Shown: in pieces, positions 59,459 through 64,000 of the stretch
Numbering within the stretch: the stretch's first letter is position 1
Layout: each line of letters opens with the position of its first letter
NCBI RefSeq assembly: GCF_012971745.1
Contig: NZ_CP048834.1
Span: forward strand, 4,588,001 to 4,652,000
Direction of reading: 5' to 3'
From: Starkeya sp. ORNL1
GTDB taxonomy: Bacteria; Pseudomonadota; Alphaproteobacteria; Rhizobiales; Xanthobacteraceae
Length of the DNA: 64,000 nucleotides
Notes under the pieces: model-generated
What the model saw: only the letters and a program-made list of their open reading frames with translations
Databases searched by the model: none
What the model was told of the DNA's origin: nothing
Translations under genes and position numbers: made by a program

Positions 59459-60054
59459 CCGGAGCCCCCCGGAGACTGCCAGACATCATTTATCAACGGC
59501 GAAAGACAATCAATCCAAATTCACGGAAGGGAAATTGGTAATTGCATGTCGACGAAAGCAGTTGCGCATGTAAATTGCGCTGGAATACCAAGCTGTATGA
59601 AATGATTTTCTTATCAAATTGAATCTTATCGCGTGAAATCACAGTATATAGGTATTATGATGGATAATTGTGAGATTTTATTTGAGGATTACTAGGTATC
59701 ACGGTGCGCTTCAAGGTGGAGGCCAGCATCCCGCACGATGACGCGCTTCAATTTAGAGCAGAAGCGCATGGCTCTATGTCCTTAGCGCTACGGAATAAGG
59801 AAGAGACAATTTCAAAGGTCGCGACCGCTCTGACCATCCAGGGGGCCTCGAAAGTCGCGTCAGTTCGCAAGCAAGGTGACCGGCAGATCCGGTGCCGTGC
59901 GCAGGATCATCGCGGCTACGCAGGAAGGCGGGGATGGGCGTAGTGTTTCTCGGCCACAACCATTAAAGGAGCGCCGGCGCGGACCATTGTGCTCGCGTAC
60001 GAGCGCCGAAGCTCGCGCAGTGCACCACCGCTCCAGGTCCGGGACCCGTCCGCG
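59459..60054. other. AT-rich gap between the unknown operon and the efflux genes
   Basis: Bases 59480-59710 are visibly AT-rich in contrast to all neighbouring DNA. A short plus-strand frame at 59704-59943 (79 codons, GTG start) has regular codons at first but no family I know and no ribosome site. The rest is GC-rich and holds nothing I can support. The compositional break suggests an edge of transferred DNA. Confidence 0.6.
59478..59513 (-). promoter_or_regulatory. Possible promoter of the eight-gene operon
   Basis: On the minus strand TTGATT (59513-59508) and AATGAT (59490-59485) are spaced by 17 bp and each match four of six consensus bases. The transcript would start about 20 bases before the ATG at 59458. 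Weak evidence beyond position and AT-richness. Confidence 0.3.
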
Positions 60055-63000
60055 TCACTCCGCAGCGGAGGGAACGGCCATTTCTTCCCCATGCCCGAGT
60101 GCGCGCCCGGCGCCGGCTTGAGATGCGGGAGCGCCCTCCGGCTTGATGCGGAACCACACCGCGTAAAGTGCAGGCAGGAACAGCAGGATGAGCACGGTGC
60201 CGATGGCGGTGCCGCCGATCAGCGTATAGGCCATGGATCCCCAGAACACCGAGTGGGTGAGGGGGATGAAGGCCAGCACCGCGGCGAGCGCGGTGAGCAC
60301 GACGGGGCGCGTGCGCTGCACGGTCGCCTCGATCACGGCGTGGTAGTCGTCGAGCCCGGCATCCCGGTTCTCCTTGATCTGCCCGATCAGGATCAGCGTG
60401 TTGCGCATCAATATGCCGGCGAGCCCGATCAGGCCGAGAATGGCGTTGAAGCCGAAGGGCTGGTTGAAGGCGAGCAGCACCGGCACCGCGCCTACCAGGC
60501 CGAGCGGCGCGGTGAGCATCACCATGGCAGTTGCCGAGAAGGAGCGGACCTGCAGCATGATGAAGACCAGCATCAGGGCGATCATCAGCGGGAACACCGC
60601 GGCGAGCGCGACATTGGCCTTGCCGGCCTCCTCGATCGAGCCGCCCATCACGATGTGGTAGCCCTGCGGCAGCGAGGCGATCAGCGGCTGCAGTGCCGCC
60701 ATGACCTGCATCGAGACCTCGGGCGGCTGGGTGGCCTCGTTGATGTCTGAGCGGACGGTGATGGTGGGCGTGCGGTCCCGCCGCTTCATGATCGGATCTT
60801 CCATGCGCACCTCGGCATGGCCGATCTGGTCGAGCGGGATCAAATGCCCGTCGCGGCTGGTGAGCGAGAAATCGGTGAGGCGGGCGGGGTCGAGCCGTTC
60901 GCCGCCGGCGCTGCGTGCCACCACGTCGACGGTGCGGATATTCTCGCGGACCTGGGTGACGGTGACGCCGGTGAGCAGGAACTGAAGCTGCTGGGCGGCC
61001 TCCGCCGGGGACAGGCCGATGAGGCGCAGCCGGTCCTGGTCGAGCACATAGCGCAGCGTCGGCGCGCGATTGCCCCAGTCACGATTGGCCTGCCGCACAT
61101 CGGGGATGCCGCGCATGATGACAAGCGCCTCGTCGGAGATCTTCCTGAGTTCGCCGGCATCCGGACCCGTGATGCGGAACTCGACCGGGAACGGCGTATA
61201 GGGGCCGAACACCAATTGGGTGATGCGCAGATAGGCTTCGGGCGCCAGCCCGTCAGCCACGGCGGCGCGCAGCCGGTGCTTCAGCGCCTCGCGGGCCTCG
61301 GCGTTCGGCGTCAGGATGACGATCTTGGCGAAGGCGGGATCGGGCAGTTCGGGCGCCATGGCGAGGAAGAAGCGCGGCGCGCCCTGTCCGATATAGCTGG
61401 TGACGATCTGCGCTTCCGGCTGCGCCGCCAGCCAGCGCTCGACCTTCTTGACCGTCTTCGTTGTCGTCTCGATGCTGGTGCCCTCGGGCATGCGCACTTC
61501 GACCAGCACTTCGGGGCGGTCGGAGGTCGGGAAGAATTGCTGTTTCACCGCGCCCATGCCGACGACGGCGAGCGCGAAGGCTGCCCCCACCGCGGCGCAG
61601 GCGAGGAATTTGTGGCGGACGGTGAAGGTGATGAGCCGGCGCAGGCGACGATAGTTCGGCGTGTCGTAGATGGCCTGGTGACCGCCTTCGACCGGCTTGA
61701 TCGCGGGGAGCAGCTTGACGCCCAGATAGGGCGTGACGGCGACGGCCACGACCCAGGAGGCGATGAGGGCGAAGCCGACGATCCAGAATATGTTGCCGGC
61801 ATATTCGCCGGCGGTCGAGCGCGCGAAGCCGACCGGCATCAGCCCGACCACCGTCACCAGGGTTCCGGAGAGCATCGGCGCCGCCGTGTGGCTCCAGGCA
61901 TAGGCGGCGGCGCGGATCCGATCCATGCCCTCTTCCATCTTCACCACCATCACCTCGATGGCGATGATGGCGTCGTCGACCAGCAGCCCGAGCGCCAGGA
62001 TCAGCGCGCCCAAGGTGATGCGATCGAAGAAGCGCCCGGTCTCCAGCATGATGAGGAAGACCACCGCGAGCGTCAGCGGCACCGCCGCGGCGACGACGAT
62101 GCCGACCCGCCAGCCGAGGCTGAGCAGGCTCACCAGCAGCACGACGCCGAGCGCCATGACGAATTTGAGCATGAATTCGTCGATGGAGTCGGTGATGTTC
62201 ACCGCCTGGTCGGTCACCTTGGTCAGGCTGATGCCGAGCGGCAATGTGCCGGCGATCTTCGCGGTTTCCGCCTCCAGCGCCCTGCCGAGGTCGAGGCCGT
62301 TCCAGCCGTCCTGCATCACCGCCGCCAGCATCAGTGCCGGCTCGCTTTGGTGGCGGATGACGAAGGTCGCCGGATCCTCATAGCCGCGCCGGACATCGGC
62401 GATGTCGGAGAGCTTCAGGGTGCGGCCACCAGCGACGATGGGCGTGTCCGCGATCTTCTGCAGGTCGTCATAGGCGCCGTCGAGGCGGATGAAGACCTGC
62501 GGCCCGTCGGTGTCGATCGAGCCGGCGGGCGTCACCGTGTTCTGCCGCTGCAAGGCGGCGAAGATATCCTGCGCCGACACGCCGAGCGTGACCAGCTTGG
62601 CATAGGAGAACTCGACGAAGATGCGCTCCGGCCGCTCGCCGAGGATATTGATCTTCTTGACGCCGGGCACGTGGAGCAATTGCTGGCGGATCGCCTCGGC
62701 CTGCCGGACCAGCGAACGCATCGGCATGCCGTTCGCCTTCAGTGCGTAGAGCGCGAAGCTGACATCGGAGTATTCGTCGTTGACGAACGGCCCCATGGCG
62801 CCGGCGGGGAGGTTCGGCGCTTCGTCCGCCAGCTTCTTGCGGGCCTGGTAGAATTGCTCCTGCACCTCGGTCGGCGGCGTGGTGTCCTTCAGCGTGAGCG
62901 TCATGAAGGCCAGGCCCGGCCGCGTCATGGTCTCGACTCGGTCATACCAGCGCAATTCCTGCAGCCGCTTCTCCAGCGGCTCGGCGACGAGGTCCTGCAT

Positions 63001-63180
63001 CTCCTGTGCGGTCGCGCCCGGCCAGGCGGTGGTGACGGTCAACACCTTCACGGTGAAGGCCGGATCCTCGGCGCGGCCGAGCTTGACGAAGGCGAACGCT
63101 CCGGCGACGGCAATCGCAATGATGAAGAACAGCGTCACCGACCGCTCGCGGACGGCAAGCGCGGAGAGGTTGAAGCTCAT
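60055..63180 (-). CDS. RND efflux transporter, inner-membrane pump
   Basis: A 1041-residue RND-family pump with the duplicated 12-segment plan: two large periplasmic loops follow segments 1 and 7. The proton-relay pair Asp402/Asp403 lies in LLVDDAIIAIE of segment 4. AEDPAFTVKVLTVTTAWPGA is the typical start of the first loop. The family moves drugs, solvents or metabolites from the periplasm or inner membrane to an outer-membrane channel. The start overlaps the adaptor gene's stop (ATGA), so the two are one operon. Substrate unknown. No outer-membrane factor gene is in the window. Confidence 0.95.
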   Translation of the reverse strand: MSFNLSALAVRERSVTLFFIIAIAVAGAFAFVKLGRAEDPAFTVKVLTVTTAWPGATAQEMQDLVAEPLEKRLQELRWYDRVETMTRPGLAFMTLTLKDTTPPTEVQEQFYQARKKLADEAPNLPAGAMGPFVNDEYSDVSFALYALKANGMPMRSLVRQAEAIRQQLLHVPGVKKINILGERPERIFVEFSYAKLVTLGVSAQDIFAALQRQNTVTPAGSIDTDGPQVFIRLDGAYDDLQKIADTPIVAGGRTLKLSDIADVRRGYEDPATFVIRHQSEPALMLAAVMQDGWNGLDLGRALEAETAKIAGTLPLGISLTKVTDQAVNITDSIDEFMLKFVMALGVVLLVSLLSLGWRVGIVVAAAVPLTLAVVFLIMLETGRFFDRITLGALILALGLLVDDAIIAIEVMVVKMEEGMDRIRAAAYAWSHTAAPMLSGTLVTVVGLMPVGFARSTAGEYAGNIFWIVGFALIASWVVAVAVTPYLGVKLLPAIKPVEGGHQAIYDTPNYRRLRRLITFTVRHKFLACAAVGAAFALAVVGMGAVKQQFFPTSDRPEVLVEVRMPEGTSIETTTKTVKKVERWLAAQPEAQIVTSYIGQGAPRFFLAMAPELPDPAFAKIVILTPNAEAREALKHRLRAAVADGLAPEAYLRITQLVFGPYTPFPVEFRITGPDAGELRKISDEALVIMRGIPDVRQANRDWGNRAPTLRYVLDQDRLRLIGLSPAEAAQQLQFLLTGVTVTQVRENIRTVDVVARSAGGERLDPARLTDFSLTSRDGHLIPLDQIGHAEVRMEDPIMKRRDRTPTITVRSDINEATQPPEVSMQVMAALQPLIASLPQGYHIVMGGSIEEAGKANVALAAVFPLMIALMLVFIMLQVRSFSATAMVMLTAPLGLVGAVPVLLAFNQPFGFNAILGLIGLAGILMRNTLILIGQIKENRDAGLDDYHAVIEATVQRTRPVVLTALAAVLAFIPLTHSVFWGSMAYTLIGGTAIGTVLILLFLPALYAVWFRIKPEGAPASQAGAGRALGHGEEMAVPSAAE

Positions 63181-64000
63181 GGCGTAGCGGCCTTCGACGT
63201 GCTCGGGATGGGGGCGTCCGCCCTGGCGACCAGCGTGCGGACGGATGCACCGTCATGGAGGAGATGGGCGCCCAGGGCGGCGACACGCTCGCCCGGCGCG
63301 ATGCCGGATACGATCGCGGTCTCCTCGCCGAGCCGGCGGATGGTGACCGACCGGAAGCTGACCTTTGAGGTGCCAAGGTCGACCGCCCAGACCCCGGTCG
63401 CGTGGCCATCGTCCAGTATGGCGCCGACCGGAACCTCGACGGCGTCCGCGGTGCTCTCGTCCGCGATCCAGATCGTCACGGTCGCGCCCAGCGGCGCCGA
63501 GGCGGCGTCGCCCTCAAGCACGTAGCGCGCTTCGTACGTGCGGGTCTGCGGGTCAGCCGAATCCGACAATTGACGCAGGCGGGCCGGCCAGCGCCTTCGG
63601 CCGCCGCCATAGATGCTGGCTTGCGCGAGCGAGCCGATGGCCGGCCGGACCGCTTCGGGAAGCGCGACGGTGGCCTCGCGGGCTCCGGCATGGGCGAGCC
63701 GTATGACGACCTGCCCGGCCGAGACGACCTGGCCGGGCTCGCCGAGCGTCTCCACGACGGTGCCGTCGGCATCGGCTTCGAGAACGGAATATTCCGCCTC
63801 GTTCTGCGCGACCTTCGCCTCGGCCTCGGCGGCGGCGAGCTGCGCCTCGGCGGAATCCAGCGCCGCCTTGGCCTGCTCGTAGCGCTGCTTGGTCACCCAT
63901 CCCTTCGCGGCGAGATCGGCGTAGCGCTTCTCGTCCGCGCGCGTCTGCACCGCCGTCGCGCGGGCGGCCGCGGCGTCGTTCTGCCTGGCGGAAACGGCGA
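63177..64000 (-). CDS. RND efflux adaptor (membrane fusion protein), 5' end beyond the window
   Basis: A partial frame of 274 codons that stays open to the right edge, so the N-terminus (signal/lipoprotein region) is missing. It shows the end of an alpha-helical hairpin (RYEQAKAALDSAEAQLAAAE), the lipoyl second half (EADADGTVVE), then the beta-barrel and membrane-proximal domains (VVIRLAHAGAREATV, GEETAIVSGIAPGERVAALG). It would connect the pump encoded next to an outer-membrane channel. The first visible methionine-like codon (63950) is not the real start. Confidence 0.93.
   Translation of the reverse strand, partial: AVSARQNDAAAARATAVQTRADEKRYADLAAKGWVTKQRYEQAKAALDSAEAQLAAAEAEAKVAQNEAEYSVLEADADGTVVETLGEPGQVVSAGQVVIRLAHAGAREATVALPEAVRPAIGSLAQASIYGGGRRRWPARLRQLSDSADPQTRTYEARYVLEGDAASAPLGATVTIWIADESTADAVEVPVGAILDDGHATGVWAVDLGTSKVSFRSVTIRRLGEETAIVSGIAPGERVAALGAHLLHDGASVRTLVARADAPIPSTSKAATP

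Noticed and set aside
59545..59560. GTCGAC site in the AT-rich gap (ATGTCGACGA)
   Set aside because: Only the six-base centre matches; the flanking half sites of the FadR-type operators are absent.
41784..59710. Direct repeat of the tRNA-Thr 3' end as an attachment site
   Set aside because: I looked for a second copy of the GGTTCGAATCCC segment near the AT-rich edge and found none in the window.
59704..59943. A 79-codon plus-strand frame beside the AT-rich region
   Set aside because: No ribosome site, no recognised family and no partner genes. Left as unassigned.
60817..63525. A 902-codon plus-strand frame opposite the RND pump gene
   Set aside because: Same reason: antisense shadow of a certain RND gene, composition unlike a real protein.

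Overview
This window looks like an alphaproteobacterial chromosome, probably a Hyphomicrobiales member of the Xanthobacteraceae/Bradyrhizobiaceae type. The reasons are the very high GC content, dense ATGA-overlapping operons, a DUF1674/SdhAF4-htpX pair, tripartite tricarboxylate transporter (TTT) genes, and four families of short imperfect inverted repeats between genes that are common in that order. No exact genus can be read from the sequence. Both ends of the window cut through other material: a repeat at the left, and an RND efflux adaptor gene running off the right edge.

Bases 1-39900 are a catabolic and transport region for organic acids. It holds an HMG-CoA-lyase-like enzyme, two LacI regulators, two FadR-type GntR regulators, a MaoC dehydratase pair, alpha/beta hydrolases, and three CaiB/BaiF CoA-transferases. 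Two ABC importers each sit in one operon with CoA-transferase genes. A TTT uptake system shares an operon with an FMN 2-hydroxyacid dehydrogenase. Divergent from it is an operon of SDR dehydrogenase, FAH-family hydrolase, and a complete nickel-pincer set (larA-larC-larE-larB). A NicX-like dioxygenase/M29-type gene and an isochorismatase-like gene are separated by an IS110-family element. Two operator classes recur in the promoters. A LacI-type site, TGAAACGTTTCA, lies near the lyase, MaoC, first ABC and enoyl-CoA hydratase genes. A FadR-type site, TGTCGACA with AT-rich flanks, lies near the hydrolase, TTT/lar, second ABC, gntR and NicX-like genes. The region therefore reads as two interleaved regulons feeding branched or hydroxylated acids into CoA-dependent breakdown.

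Bases 39900-41900 are housekeeping: an SdhAF4-like factor, HtpX protease, a decayed HutC-type regulator that stops close to a tRNA-Thr(CGT), and the tRNA itself.

Bases 42182-59458 are the most unusual part: one 17.3-kb minus-strand run of eight large, tightly packed genes with no recognised function. Six of the eight products share a head motif and/or a C-terminal beta-rich module. In four of them (at 42182, 47399, 49698 and 52425) this expands to three to five repeats of about 95-100 residues marked by a Y-x-D-x-x-x-G turn. The remaining two are a protein with a papain-like Q/C/H/N arrangement and a 318-residue protein of unknown family. None has an obvious signal peptide. An AT-rich stretch (59470-59700) lies upstream, and the tRNA lies just beyond the other end, so the block may be a genomic island, although no integrase or duplicated attachment site is visible.

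Bases 60055-64000 carry an RND efflux pump gene and the 3' part of its membrane-fusion partner.
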